Below, one piece after another: positions 1 to 12,204 of a stretch of DNA of 64,000 nucleotides (positions are counted from its first letter, which is position 1; every line of letters begins with the position of its first letter). This DNA comes from Abelmoschus esculentus. Its lineage: Eukaryota > Streptophyta > Magnoliopsida > Malvales > Malvaceae. The notes under the pieces are model-generated. The model was not told the DNA's origin. It made no database searches and saw nothing but the letters and a program-made list of their open reading frames with translations. The position numbers and the translations under genes are program-made. The stretch covers positions 19,452,001 through 19,516,000 of the forward strand of contig JAUCBN010000003.1 of assembly GCA_035048815.1 (NCBI GenBank), written 5' to 3'.

Positions 1-326
1 ACCATGTATGCAAGCACTATATGTAGTTAATTGTATGTGAACAGAAACATGATAGCAAAATGTTGCGAATACAAATTTAAATGTGTTCAGAACGGGATAT
101 ATATGAACAAAAATATAAATGCTTAATGCAATATATGCGAATAAAAAGAATACTTGTGAACATATTAATGCGAACAAAATGTAATACATCTATAGCCAAC
201 GATATAAGCAACAGTCTTCTGACCTTCGTAAGTTCGCCACGCTATAAGCAATAATCTTTCGACTCTCGTTTCGACAAAGTTATCTCGACTACGACCATGA
301 TCTGGTTCCTAACACTCTACCAAATA
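1..326. other. AT-rich non-coding stretch
   Basis: No gene is recognised here. The stretch holds loosely repeated words such as TGCGAACAAAA and GAACAAAA at irregular spacing. It lies downstream of the minus-strand gag remnant at 327-1320, so it may be more of the same old retroelement, but no coding frame supports this. Confidence 0.3.
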
Positions 327-1320
327 TCATCTCCCGTCATGCCCACACTCAAATACCTTAGTAAAAGAACTTTGACCATGTTGTCCTTTACCAACATTGC
401 CTCCACCACTTCTATGATTGGTGATACCTTTTATTTCAATGCTTCTTGATCTGATTCCACCCATATTAGAATTTGAAGCTCTCTTGCTAGAGATAAAACC
501 TCCAAAATGAGAAAAAAAATTTAAGGTTTTGCTCAATATTCTTAACCTGAGTAACCAACAAATCAAAACAAATATAATTCGAAGCCTATATAATGTCTTG
601 ACATCCTTGACCAACCCATAATGTCTTGATATCCTTGACCAATTCGAGTGCATATTGACTTAGGCTCACAAATTATATCTTACACTCACATAGACACATA
701 CTCTCATGTTACCCAATGCCAATGCCAATGCCAATGCCAATGCCAATGCCAATGCCATAAACTCTCTCATCTTCTCGTTCAGATAGAGGACACCTAGGTA
801 TTTCTTCTAGAAAGTAGCACAAAATCTCTCAAAGTCACTTTCTCAAGCATCGTACCAGCAATCACTATTGTCCACCATAAACATCATCCTAAAGCAATGA
901 TACGGTATGACCCATCTTATGGGCATCTTAGCACTCCATATGTTCCAAAAATCCACTCAGTGTTTGCAAACCATTATTTAGCTGCCTCAAGAGTCAACCT
1001 ACTAAACTCGACAACTCTTAAAATCCTTAAGCGCTCCAAAGGAAGTCCCAGATTAACATCTACAACCGATGCTAGTGTAGGTACATGCATCCCAGCTACC
1101 ATTGCCTAAAATGCCCCAGTCACTGCCTGTATCAATAATGTTATATCACTAAACACTAGAATGGGTGGAGCTGGCAGTGTTTGCTCAACTCTTACTGTTG
1201 GATTAGGTAGAGGGGAAGGCAACTTCTCATGATGTACAACAACCTTCTCAACCCCTTGCCCTTCAGCAGCAAAACTAGTATTTGACCTACTTCTCGTCTT
1301 GATGGCATAATGAAAACACG
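327..1320 (-). pseudogene. decayed Ty3/gypsy gag fragment
   Basis: Reading the minus strand from about 1320 down, shifting frames give the profile of a plant Ty3/gypsy gag. A Pro-rich lead is followed by a PLERLRILRVVEFSRLTLEA-like segment, then WFANTEWIFGTYGVL, then LWWTIVIAG, then KYLGVLYLNEKMREFMAL. These match in order the known gag pattern of a WL-ERIF block, a W-T block and a KY-P-Y-EK-EF block. Around 330-420 a GGGNVGKG...FECGHDGR run looks like a mutated zinc-knuckle region. Several stops and frameshifts are present, and no protease or RT follows. The gag assignment rests on the motif order; I could not run a profile search. Confidence 0.6.
713..756. repeat. hexanucleotide repeat (CCAATG)n, about 7 units
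   Basis: There are seven near-perfect copies of CCAATG in a row. On the minus strand the repeat falls directly after the KMREFMAL block of the gag remnant and would read as an Ala-Leu run in that frame. It probably grew from a short Leu-Ala coding seed after the gag was dead. Confidence 0.9.
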
Positions 1321-1559
1321 CATCTATGAAATGAAAAATATAATATAAATAATTAGATCAACATTAAGCAAAGATCCAAGATAATCACCTAAAAATAAAA
1401 TCGACTTAACCCGGTTTACCCAACCTAGCTATTCTATTGCCCCAGCTTACCCTTTAAATATCACTGTCTATTGTCCTTCCCAAACAATTCTTTTATAATA
1501 ACCCCTTATTTGAATCCCATTTTTCATTAAATTCAGATCCAATACAACACCAAACCAAA

Positions 1560-3403
1560 AATCAATATTTATTAAACCCATATCCAAACCCATGACTCAT
1601 CTGGCAATCCAATTCAAGCCCAATCTCTTGTCCAATACCCATAACCAAAACCCATTTAGCAACCCAAAAATAACCCTAATTGTAACCTAACTAAACTCTA
1701 GCAGCTTCCCCTCTAGCCGCCATCATCCCTTGAGCTTCTCAGCGCGTGTGAGTCACACGTTGACATTTCGGCCACCGTGATTCACACACGCAAAACGTGG
1801 GTGATGTGTTGGCCTTCCACCGTTCTTTCACACTACCACCATTACCCAAGATGTTAGAATCACCGTCTGAGAACTGCAAAACATAAAAGAAAAAAGATTA
1901 ATCTCTGAAGAATATCATATCTGAAAAAAGCAAGGAAAAGGGCTTTTTTTATTATTATTTTTGCTTGTAATCTAAACGGGTATAAAACCCAAAATGAAAA
2001 GTGATGTAAGCTCTCTCTGGATTTTCGAATGAAAAATATAAAAAGGGGACTTTTCGAATAAAAAAATATAACAACAATAGCCTAAACTGAAAAAAAAAAA
2101 GAGAGCAACAGAGTTAAGCCGAAACCAAATCGGAAGATAGAGAGCAAATAAAAAAATGTAAAAAATACAAAAAAAGTTTGAATACTTAGCTTTGTAAATC
2201 TACGCTTGCATACTTCTTTTTTCGAAATTCCAAGTCTAGATTCGGAATCCCTATGTTGATAACTCTCGAAAAGGTATAAACTTTCAACTCCGGCAATCTC
2301 CGGCTGCGACGGACCGCCGCGTACTCCCCATCGGCGACTGAAACTCGAAGGGTCGAGAGAAACAAAAATGACTCAGTTTTTTTTGTTACGAAAATAATGA
2401 TGTGATGATGTTGTTGGATTAAAAATGGGGTATATAAGCTTAACTCAAAACTACGTCGTTTGGTGTCTGCTTTTAAGACCCAAAATGACGTTGTTTCATC
2501 CTTGGATACCTGAGAACCGCTCCAAAACACGACCTGGATCCGCTGTTAACCTGAAAAAAGGGAATATTTACTTGCACAGTCCCTATTGTTCCAGTATCCT
2601 TCATTTCAGCATTCCGATTTACTTTTTCTTCAAATTTAGTTATTATTTTAATGTTTTTAGCTTTATAATTTCATTTCTATCCCAATTTGGTCACTAATTT
2701 CACTGTTTATTTATTTTTAACCCCATAATTTTGGTTTTTCTGCAGGTTTAGCCCCTGTTATAACTATTATTATTATTTTATTATTATCGGATTATAATTA
2801 TTATTATAAAGTTGTAATATCTTTTATTCTATTTATTATTTCTACTTTATTTTTACATTACTTTTGTTTCGTTGTTTTATTAGAAATTATTATCCCTATA
2901 TATTCTATTAGGAGTAACATCTAGGTCTTTGGGTGTTATCTTCTTTGAATTTTCATGGATATTAGGATATGCATTTTAAATTAAAAAATAATTTAATTCG
3001 AATTTTATATTTTCTTAAACAATTACGATTCGAACCTTTAGGTACCATTTTTGGGCGTTATGGGGTGCTAATCCTTCCCCAAATATAACCAACTACAAAC
3101 CCAATTTTCTTTAGTTTTGTTTTCTCGGTGTTCGACCCACCTTTTTGAATGATCGATGACGACTTCAACCGATTAATTAATTTTAAATTTTAATAATATT
3201 CCAATAGGAGTGATATCCTGTTCTTTAGGTATCATCTCCCGAGATACCAGATTTTTAAATATTATCGCAAATTTTGAATTTTAACGGTATTCCATTAGGA
3301 GTGACATCCTGTTCTTCAAGTGTCATCTTCACATATCAAATTTTCAAATCCCACCAAACCTTTCAACATTTTTTAAAATTTTCAAAAAAAAAGGGTCGTT
3401 ACA
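1560..3403 (+). mobile_element. Tat/Ogre-like LTR (left end unresolved)
   Basis: The right boundary is clear. The sequence ends ...GGGTCGTTACA at 3403, followed two bases later by a primer binding site. The interior is rich in CCC/AACCC and short phrases also found in the LTR ending at 56153, such as the run of 'aaacccat' words near 1560-1640. Near 2905, 3200 and 3290 it holds three diverged copies of a unit with core TAGGAGTGACATCCTGTTCT. The left end was not found; no clean TG start or target-site duplication is visible. No coding capacity is seen in the LTR. Confidence 0.6.
2900..3345. repeat. diverged direct repeats inside the LTR
   Basis: Three copies of a unit containing ATTAGGAGTGACATC, CTGTTCTTTAGGTATCATCT and a following AT-rich spacer begin near 2907, 3202 and 3293. 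The last two are about 90 bases apart and closely similar. Each unit contains a short imperfect inverted repeat, GTGACATC against GTGTCATC. Confidence 0.6.
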
Positions 3404-3405
3404 GA

Positions 3406-3423
3406 TGGTGACTCCGCTGGGGA
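3406..3423 (+). promoter_or_regulatory. primer binding site, Tat-type
   Basis: TGGTGACTCCGCTGGGGA lies two bases after the LTR end. TGGYGACTCCGCTGGGGA is the PBS form known from Tat/Ogre elements, usually assigned to an Arg tRNA. It fixes the 5' LTR end and plus orientation of this element. Confidence 0.75.
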
Positions 3424-3760
3424 TAAAATTTTAAAAAATGGAGTTAAGCCTTAGTTTGGTTCGCATCATAATTTTAAGAAAATATAAAGTTTTAATTAAA
3501 TTAATTTTTAATTTTCATCTACATTAGATTAAGAACCTTTAAGTGAGAATGATTACTTTGCTTCGTTGGGTCTTCACCTTTGTATAGTGTTGCAATTCAT
3601 TTTCAGAATTTTGATTCTTATATTTTGTGGGGTTTTGACCTCCGTATAAATAAGGATCATATTCCCCCGAATCGATATCCTCATTGATAGTTCGGGACCA
3701 CTTACTCTAGAACCAAAACGTACATAATGAACCTTAGAAACCCACATTTTCAAAATCATG
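3424..3760 (+). mobile_element. leader region after the Tat-like PBS
   Basis: This is non-coding internal sequence of the Tat-like element. It shares its layout (an AAATGGAGTTAAGC-like start, then a block ending in a short call around GTACATAATG) with the leader at 56174-57118. It ends without reaching gag, because LTR sequence of a second Tat-like element begins around 3760. Confidence 0.45.
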
Positions 3761-6160
3761 TCACCAACACTCCTAGTCCCGGTTACTCAAATGCTCGATC
3801 GACCTTTAGGCCAACAACACCATTGGTCTCCTTTTGGCAGCAAGATGGTCCCCCTCTCCAGCTCACATGCAAATAACAAACAAACCATATCAAAGAATGG
3901 TAGTAGAATAACAACAAAAAATTCAGAATTGGTAGAGGATAGTACACAAATTTTCAAGTGGCAACCAAGGACAATAGAGGATAAAGACAAGAGAAATCAG
4001 TTTTTAATTTTTGTTTTTTTCAGTGTAATTTCAGCTATATAACCGAAGCTAGATTATTGTAAAAGGGGGTTCTTTTTTCTCCTACAACCAGAAATGAAAT
4101 GAGAAAAAACAGAGATTTCTTTGAGAAATCTAGCTTTTTTTCTTTTTTACGTATTCTTTTATTTTCTAGCATAAATAGATAACACCCACAAAGATAAGCA
4201 TGGTTTTGTTCATAACAAAGAAGATCATATCAATAAGAAGTTACAAAAATTTTGAAATTAATTTTCGGCTTCTTTTGGTTTGAAGGTAGAGAAAAAAAGA
4301 GTTTTTTCTTGTTTCTATTTGAAAACCCTAACTAACTAGAAGAAAATCAGAAAAAAAAAATTGAGAAAGGAGGTATTTTACCTCCGACTGTGACAACTTC
4401 CAACGTTTGGAGTCTCCGACGAGTAATCCAACGGTGAAAGGGAAACCCACGTGATGGTGAACCATATACTTTGAAACCACAACGATCCAACGACCATTTG
4501 TTTAGATCGGCGACAAGGAAGACCTGAGCGATTCATGGCGATTTCTTGGTTTTTGGAGCATCCCAGGTGAAATCTAGGCCATGGAGAAGAAGAGGGGAGC
4601 AAGGGTTCTCGTATGTCAGCCTTATTTCGCCGGAAACCGGCCGAGATCAACGTCGGCGATGAGATTCAAGGAGGTGACTAGGGTTTTGTTGAGAGGATAT
4701 ACCCTCATCTGGTTAACCCGTGCCTATGCCCCACCCATGTCAGATCCAGCTCCACAATTCGACTAGTCCCCGATTTAGGCCAAATTTTGGATCAAGCCTA
4801 ACACTTTTGCTGGACCAGAGTTCAAATCTATGGGTCATGAGTATCCTTTATTATTTTTACAAGCCCGCCTTTTTAAGCTTAATATTATGGTTATCTCGCT
4901 TTGATTTCATCACATGTTATTTTCAATTTTCTTTTCATGTAGTGTATCATTTACCTTTGTGTTTATCATTTTATTCTCATGATATCTTATTTTGTTTCAA
5001 TATAAAATTAGAATTGTTTGTTTATTTTAGGTTTATATTTTCATATGTAGTTTTTTTACGTAGTTTATAGTGGTTTATGTTATGTTTTTTAATTTTCTTA
5101 CGTAATATAGATTGTGCTCATTTTATATAGGTAGTTATAATATATATTTTGTTATATTATGTGTTTTATATTTAATATTACATGTTTATTTACGACTATC
5201 ATGTTTTAATTAATAAAGAAATGAAAGGACTCCCCCACGTGACATGGTATGTAGTGTAATAATGTTTATTAATATGCTTTATATTATTAGGTACACTTAG
5301 TTCATGTTTTAAATAAATTATAGTAAAATCATGTATTTTATTGTTTGATCTCATTTAAGTTTGGCTTCAGTACATGTTTGTATGCAAAGTATAGACATTT
5401 TTGTTATTAGGGAGTGAATTTGGCTAATACCAGTCGCGGTGGTGGTGATCATTTGTATCCTTTTAAATATTGGGTTTGTGGTTCGTCTCTATGTTTTCTA
5501 TATATACTTGCCTTGTTGCTTATTATTTTTCATGTACATATATCTTGTATTTTGTACTTTGTAACACATATTTTATTTTTGCTCAACTTCACATCCTCCA
5601 TTAATTAATGAACCTATTAAAATACGTCTTTATTCGGTCGTAACGGGTCCCTGTTCCAACGTATTGGTTGCGGTGTATGCGTTATCTTCGAATAAAGACA
5701 CGGTAAATTTAAAATAAATTCTAATATTTAAACAAACATTAATTTAAATGCCACTTTAAAACGGAAAATCCAAAATTAATTAAGCGGTTACTTTGATAGA
5801 GGTGCCAGTTTTTTGGTGTTTTTTTTACGCTAATATTGTTTAAAATCGTAACTGACTCTAGAACTCAAACCATTTCGAATCTCTGGTTTTTCGGTATCCG
5901 GTCTACCAAAAGTGATCGGTGGCGACTACAACCCATTTTAAAACCTTTTTTCAAATATTTCTCACAAATTTTTAAATCCTTTTAGGTGTTTTCAAACCCT
6001 AATTTTTAATCCCTAAATTTAACATTTCAAACCCCCCAATTTTAGGTCTAATTTCTCAATTCCAACTTTTAAGACCTAACCCCTAATTTCCACTTTTCAC
6101 TAGTGACCCTTTTCTCCTTTTTACTACACTTATTATTTTAAGAAATTTAGGGTCGCTACA
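3761..6160 (+). mobile_element. second Tat/Ogre-like LTR
   Basis: The segment from about 5565 to 6160 aligns well to 55565-56153, including the shared words TTAATTAAGCGGTTA, CCGGTCTACCAAA and CCTTTTAGGTGTTTTCAAA. It ends in GGGTCGCTACA at 6160. More distant similarity goes back to TGGTCCCCCT near 3848, compared with 54126. No tRNA-Arg-type PBS follows at 6161; instead a minus-strand Athila PBS begins there, so the body of this element is gone. The left boundary is approximate and no target-site duplication was found. Confidence 0.65.
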
Positions 6161-6188
6161 TTGCCAATCCCCGGCAACGACGCTAAAA
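6161..6188 (-). promoter_or_regulatory. Athila-type primer binding site (minus strand)
   Basis: On the minus strand this reads TAGCGTCGTTGCCGGGGATT. It is close to the TGGCGCCGTTGCYGGGGA PBS (tRNA-Asp) found in Athila elements and at 28417 in this window. It sits directly inside the LTR at 6192-7441 and directly against the end of the Tat-like LTR at 6160. Confidence 0.75.
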
Positions 6189-6191
6189 ACT

Positions 6192-7441
6192 TGTTGCGTG
6201 ATTTTAGTGCAACATAAACGGTGCAAGTGTACACGTGGCAAGTAATAGTGTAGATTTAGATATCGTCTCCACAAGGATTAATGCTTCTTCCGGCATTTAA
6301 TTTCTTACACTAAAAAATAAAAACACAAATAGTTTATAGAATTGATATTGAAATAAAAATAATAAAATAAGCAAATAAGATAAATTGGAGCAATCGATAA
6401 GAGATATTTGGTTTGGTTATCCTAAATTATAGAATGAATGTCGAATGATTTCTTCTCCGTAAGTGTATGCTCGCACCACCCAACTCGTTTCGACAATTAG
6501 GCTCAATCGATTGCTTATGTCAGTTCTTCGAGTTGTCAGTTCGTAGAATATTTGAGAAATTGCGATGAGAGAATTGCTCGGGCAATTTGGGCGACTATCC
6601 TTAAGGTTCGACAAAGCGTAGCTTTTATTAGCCGTTGAAATCCTGCACTTATCCCTAAGCCGGATTAGTTCTTTCGTACTTGGATCGAACCATGCTTATT
6701 CATTTCGTAAATCTAATTCTCTCGAATCTAGATAAATGAATCGTTTATCGAGGTCCTTTCCCAATTTTCCCGCAAACCAAATTAACACCAAGAATAGACA
6801 AACCTTAATTAAGAACACTCAAAAACTTAGATAGAATTCAAATGAAATCAAACCATAGAACAAAATAACCCAAGTCACTTTAAATTAGTTCATGGCTGGG
6901 CATAATATCCAAAAAGCAAATCCTCTCATCCCTCGAAATAAAACAGAAAACATGAAGAAAATTGCAATGGAAATCGACAACCTCCTTGTGTACTTTCTCG
7001 CACTCGATCGACTCAATTTGTTTGGACAACAATCTTCCTTTTTATAGGATGTTCCTAGGTCAAATTTTGTAACGAGAATTAATTTGATAAGGAGATAATT
7101 ATCTTTTTAGAGAATTCAAATTAATTCAAATCTTTGTTTCCTTATCAAGTCCAATCTCCTAGAATCTCTCCATGATCTCCTAGAATCTCTTCTTAATTTT
7201 TTTAAATCAAATTTATCTCCTTGTGATTCCTTCCAACTTGGCATCAAATCCTACAAATAAAGAAACACACAACCACTGTATCTTTTTCCATGCAATTAAC
7301 TGAAATATAAATTAAATATAATAATTAAAGAAATTATACAAATATGCATGAATGACTAATTATGCAATTAATATTATGCTTAATTCTAACAATAATAAGA
7401 GTAAAAAGGGTAATAAAAATAGTACTTTTGGACACTCAAAA
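6192..7441 (-). mobile_element. Athila-type 5' LTR, minus strand, body missing
   Basis: The reverse complement matches the LTR at 57861-59176 over most of its length. Shared words include TGTGGAGACGATATCTAA near the end, the cold-spot ATTAGTCATTCATGCATATTT near the start, and a common CTTATCCCTAAGCCGGATTAG block. Read on the minus strand it ends ...CACGCAACA followed by the PBS. The start, expected as TGATGAGTGTCC, appears at 7430-7441 as a mutated form. Only the LTR and PBS remain; gag and pol are absent. Confidence 0.75.
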
Positions 7442-7839
7442 CCTAGCGATCGATTGTTGTTCACATAGAGATTTAATCGATTCTAGTTTCTGATTTATGT
7501 TTTTGTCGATGATCGCATGAAAAGATTTATACCCACTCGATTAATGATTGTTTGACGATGAAATCAGTCCTAGGTAGCATTACTTTTTGTATGGAAGTTT
7601 GGATCGCCTACAACTCCTTCCTTCGTTATACGTCTCGTTTGGACAGAGATAAGGAGATTCAAGAAGCTTGTAAGTTTTATTGTTATGCTTATGTCCATAT
7701 AAATTTTTATTTTTCTTTGTTTTGGGGTTGTAAGATTTTTTTGATTGCTTAATCTAATTATTTTATTTCTTGATTGCGATGTAATTATAATTTTTTTATG
7801 GATTTAATAAAAATTTAGAGACATTTGTTAAAAAAACGA
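7442..7839. other. non-coding sequence, nothing recognised
   Basis: No domain, RNA gene or repeat unit was recognised. A short open frame at 7552-7752 has no recognisable motif and sits in an AT-rich context, so it is not called as a gene. Confidence 0.3.
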
Positions 7840-8550
7840 ATCAAATTTATTGATACTTGTTATTACGGGTTAATTATTATTATTTTCCAATATTTGTTAT
7901 CATATGTGTTCATTTTTCAGTATTTATTATTAAGTTCTCAATTGTTTTTAATATTTGTATTAGGCCTGTATTAAAATTTATTTATTTTCAATATTTATTA
8001 TTACGAGTGCTAAATTTTTGTAATGCTTATTGTTAAGGATTTATCTTTTTCTAATACTTATTATTCGGAGTATACTCTTAATAAGATTTTTAATATCTGT
8101 TAATATATACGTATTGTTAAAAAATATTTTTTATGTTACTAGATATTAGAGCCTCGATTTTTTTTCTAATACTTATTATTAGGAGTTTAAACTTAAAAAT
8201 TATTTTTTTAATATTTTTTATAAGAAACCTATTTTTCTAATATACTTGTTATTAGGATCCAATTTTCCCTAATATTTACATTAGAGGTCTATTTTTTTTT
8301 TAGTAATTATTATTAGGAACCTAATTTTTTAGTACTTATTATTAGAGGCTAGACTTTTCCCAATATTTTTATTAGAGGTTTAATCTTAAAAAAATTCTCA
8401 ATATTTATTATTAAATATTTAATATTTTATCAATACTTTTTTATTAGTGGCTTAATTTTTTTTTTAATATTTATAAGTAGACATATACTCAATTTATTTT
8501 TTTTAACTTTTTAAAACTAATTTTTAATACTTATTATTCGGGACTTAATT
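7840..8550. repeat. degenerate AT-rich tandem repeat
   Basis: A unit of roughly 45-70 bases built around AATACTTATTATTAGGAG and a following T-rich run recurs more than ten times with heavy divergence. Examples start near 7855, 7985, 8050, 8165, 8245, 8330, 8395 and 8525. Variation is mostly in T-run length and in the GGAGCCTA/GGAGTTTA core. No coding potential was seen. Confidence 0.7.
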
Positions 8551-9880
8551 TTTACGTTCTTTCTAAAACCATTAAAATCTCAGGAACAACTCTGTCAATC
8601 GTATCCTCTCAATCGAAAAATTAAACAATCAACTCGGCCTCCCACCTAGAACTAAGTCTCGCCTTTTCAATGACGTAGGGAAAAATTGAACGTAACCAAG
8701 ACCTAATAGCTCTTTAAAAAGTAAGTTTTTTCTTAGATTTATGAATTAAATTGTTCTCACGTCAATATTTTGGGCATTATTAGTTGCATTTTTTGTTTAT
8801 CATTTGTATTTTGAATAACTCATGTCTTAGTTTTTACTCTGTTTACTACGGTTGTCACTATATTACCAATGTCCTTATAAAAGAAGATAAGATTCAACAG
8901 TGCAATGGTCAACTGTCCTATAAAATCATGCAAATTTTATTTCTAGAGATCTAAAATAAGCAAGACAGAAAAATATAAGAAAATAAGGATTGATGTACAA
9001 GAACAAGAATTATCTTCTTTAAATTTTTCTAAAGGTATATGTTTATTGAAGACTCTATTATCTCAATTCAATATAATATTATTAACTTTCAATTTATTTT
9101 AATTATTGAATCAGATCTTTGTTTGCATGGGAGTGTTTAACATTGTCATTGACATTGAAAAATTATGTGACAAGTTAACAAGTTATTACAACGATAATTG
9201 AACGAGAATACGATAAAATAAAATTGATCAACTTATTCAAAGATTTATAGTTTTGATAAATAATAAAAATTATAATTGATCACATATTTATGTCACTAGT
9301 TTAGAATTGAATGAAAGTTATTAAGCAAGTTCATTTTCTTATTTTTCATATGAACCATCGTATATTTTGCGTTATACTTAAAGTTCTGCCGTACCTAATA
9401 AGGAGTTCCAACTCTCCACTTAAAATTTCTATTATATTTATTATATTGTTTATTGTTGCTCTCACAATCAATTTGATATTTCATATATATTATTCCTTCG
9501 TTATACCCACATTTACATTCAAAATCCTTTTATCCATAGAATTGCTTACAGTTACGTAAGAATATATCTAAATATTTATCATCAATTCATCATAAGATCG
9601 ATATATATATCTAACAAGATTTACTTGTAAATTCAACTTTCATTAACAATATACGTTTGTATATTTTATATGATGATTATTCACAGATTAGATCCCTATA
9701 AAAACACACACATTAAAATGAACTCAATTTTTTTTTTGAAGCAATGAACAAAAGTATAATGGTTTAACTCAAAACAATAAATGGGTATTTATAATCTACA
9801 TTACAACAAACTTTATAATGATCTAATTAATTTTAATGATAAATTAACTAATTAATCGCTAATTAATCATTACTCTAACA
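8551..9880. other. AT-rich non-coding stretch
   Basis: No gene is supported. An 82-residue open frame at 9311-9559 is hydrophobic and Ile-rich, as expected for translated AT-rich DNA, and has no start context or relative that I recognise. Confidence 0.3.
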
Positions 9881-10001
9881 TTTATCCTATTTTTTTGAGC
9901 TTTTGAATTTCTTCAACAGTGAACACTAAAAATCACCCTATTTTCTTATCTTGTTGAGCTTCTTTAATCTTCATTTTAAGTTCATGATTTAATTCGGTGA
10001 A
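9881..10001 (-). pseudogene. possible gene fragment, split by the 4.3-kb LTR
   Basis: On the minus strand the bases flanking the long LTR read as coding-like. From 14340 down to 14274 there is a splice-acceptor-like CCCAAACATCAG, then DIVWIQAMELRLAK. Across the LTR, 10001 down to 9925 gives TELNHELKMKIKEAQQDKK. Together they would form a short, charged, coiled-coil-like stretch. I do not recognise the family and the fragment is small, so this is only suggestive. Confidence 0.3.
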
Positions 10002-11295
10002 TGTAACACCCCCTACCCGCTTCAATAGAAAAACGGCTTGGGAGCGTTACCCGAGCAAGTAGGATAGACCAAAAAATCAGAACAATTTAAATTTTTTCCA
10101 AATTAGACTTATCAATAACGAATAAATCAAACCTTATCTAACATTTAAACATGTGATTATTATTATTAACCAGTTGACATTAAAATTTTGGTTTATCCGA
10201 TTTTTAAGGCCTATTAAATATTTGCCATAATCTACACGTATTATTAGCTAACCTTATATTTTTTTTTAACCTGTTCCAATGAAATAATATTTTCTCAATC
10301 AAAAATATATACACCAAAATAAGCCTAATTACCTACAAAGGTAAACTGTTCATTTATTTTATTCTTGAACAATTCAAACCTAGGGATCAATATATTGACT
10401 CAATCTGTTCGAAACATACATATCATTCAGATTTAATCATATGAACCATTTTTCTTGACATTAATACACCAATTAGTGTACCATTTAAGTATCATAACAT
10501 TTTCTATATTATGTCAATCTAAGTCTTTCAGGTCATATCATCATTCAAGATACTAAAAGCTAATTGAGTCATGCATAACTATAATATTATAATAGGCTTC
10601 TTCACAAGCCTTTATACACTCAATAACAATTTAATTCATGTGCAACAATTTATGCTCAACTATGCCACCACTAGGATGTATTCAAATATAGTTTACCATG
10701 TAAATTTTAGTGCTTGTGCTTGTAACCCCCTTAGCTCAGCCTAGACGGAACCGGCACTAACGGGTTACACGGGGAATATCAAACCAAACCGTGAAGGTTC
10801 GGTTTGATAAACAACCCTAAAACCGTTATATATTATTTTTTATTTTATCTTACTAGATGCACAATCTTGTTCCTACGTGACAAGGTCTCATACAAAGCAT
10901 TGTCGGTAACACATTAATTAAAAACAACCATCCGATTAAACACTAACATAGATTAAGGACTAAAACGTAAAACTTTTAAATTCAATTAGTAAAGTAGAGA
11001 TTCTTTCCATCAGCGTTCAATTAAATATACAAGAGTTCCTCACGACAAATTTCAACTCAAACGGATCATTCTATCATCATCAATTGCATGTTTCTCTAAT
11101 TTAGGGACCAAAATGTAAATCTTCCAAAATACAAGTTCTTCATCCAAATTAGATTAACCATCTTGAAATTAAATCAAGTTTATGCATGCATGCAAAATTT
11201 CAGCTCAATATAACATCTATAAGTACCTTAATCGAACAAAGGGAGATATCCGGGACTAAAATATAATTCCTAGCAACTTTCAATTCTAGGTGATC

Positions 11296-11512
11296 AAAAG
11301 GTTTCGAAACCTTCCCAGAGGTTCCAAAACTTTTTGAAAAAGGTTTCGAAACTTTCTTGGAAAGTTTCGAAACTTATCGCGTCCAGTAACTTCCCAGAAT
11401 TGAATCTGCCTGCAAGGTTTCGAAACCTTGTAAAGGTTTCGAAACTATTTGACAATGTTCGGAACCTTCACCCAAAGGTTTCGAAACTTTAGGTCTGGAG
11501 CCAAAAGTTTCG
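11296..11512. repeat. array of TTTCGAAA palindromes in the long LTR
   Basis: Six perfect TTTCGAAA palindromes lie within about 215 bases, several extended to AAGGTTTCGAAACCTT (16-base perfect palindromes). Mutated copies such as GGTTCCAAAACTTT and GTTCGGAACC lie between them. The same arrangement occurs at 63236-63440 in the other LTR copy. Confidence 0.9.
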
Positions 11513-12204
11513 TTACACTAAGTGCATACCAACTACTCAATACTCAACCATTAATTACAACCACTAAATGCATCAATCCTAAATATAATTAGCAACATAT
11601 GGAACGTAATCAACAACGTCACGGACATCAATCAAGCTATAGGCATGCTCCCTAGATAGAGACTAACAACATAACAATCATGCTAGTACATGCTTCACCA
11701 ATTCAAACCATTCCAAAGTTCAACAATTAACAATCAACAATAATGGTCTTATTACAACATAAACCAAAGCCTAATTACACACTCTTCACATAGGTTGTGT
11801 TACACATTGCCTTACCCAATTTATTTGCCAAAAATATACCAAATTCAAGTGAGTCTTCCCCTTGGTTTCCTTACCTCGAACAAAGCTCCAAGTGCCTTTG
11901 TTTTTCTGCATGGATGAAAAGAGAGCTTAAGCAAACATGCTTAGTGAGGAAGCTCTACACAAATCATCAATGCTTCTATTTTAAACCATGAAGAAAACAT
12001 AATTTGCAATACATAGTTAAATCATGCATGCTAACATCTCATACTCATGTTCTTTAAACCAAATGCATCCTTGAGTTCACATAACCTTATCAAAACAATT
12101 TATAAATGATGCTCAAACTTCTTCTCAAATTCATGTATGTATATTGACATTCTAGTGACCACTTTAATGTGAACCTTGAGCTTACCGAATACACGGATCC
12201 ATGA

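Noticed and set aside
4378..5070. Open frames near 4378-5070 as host genes
   Set aside because: They fall inside a Tat-like LTR, whose GC-rich leader often gives spurious frames, and they lack conserved motifs.
11296..11512. TTTCGAAA array as a CRISPR-like repeat array
   Set aside because: Repeat units are palindromic words with no constant spacer length. The sequence is eukaryotic LTR DNA, and no cas-like genes exist in the window.
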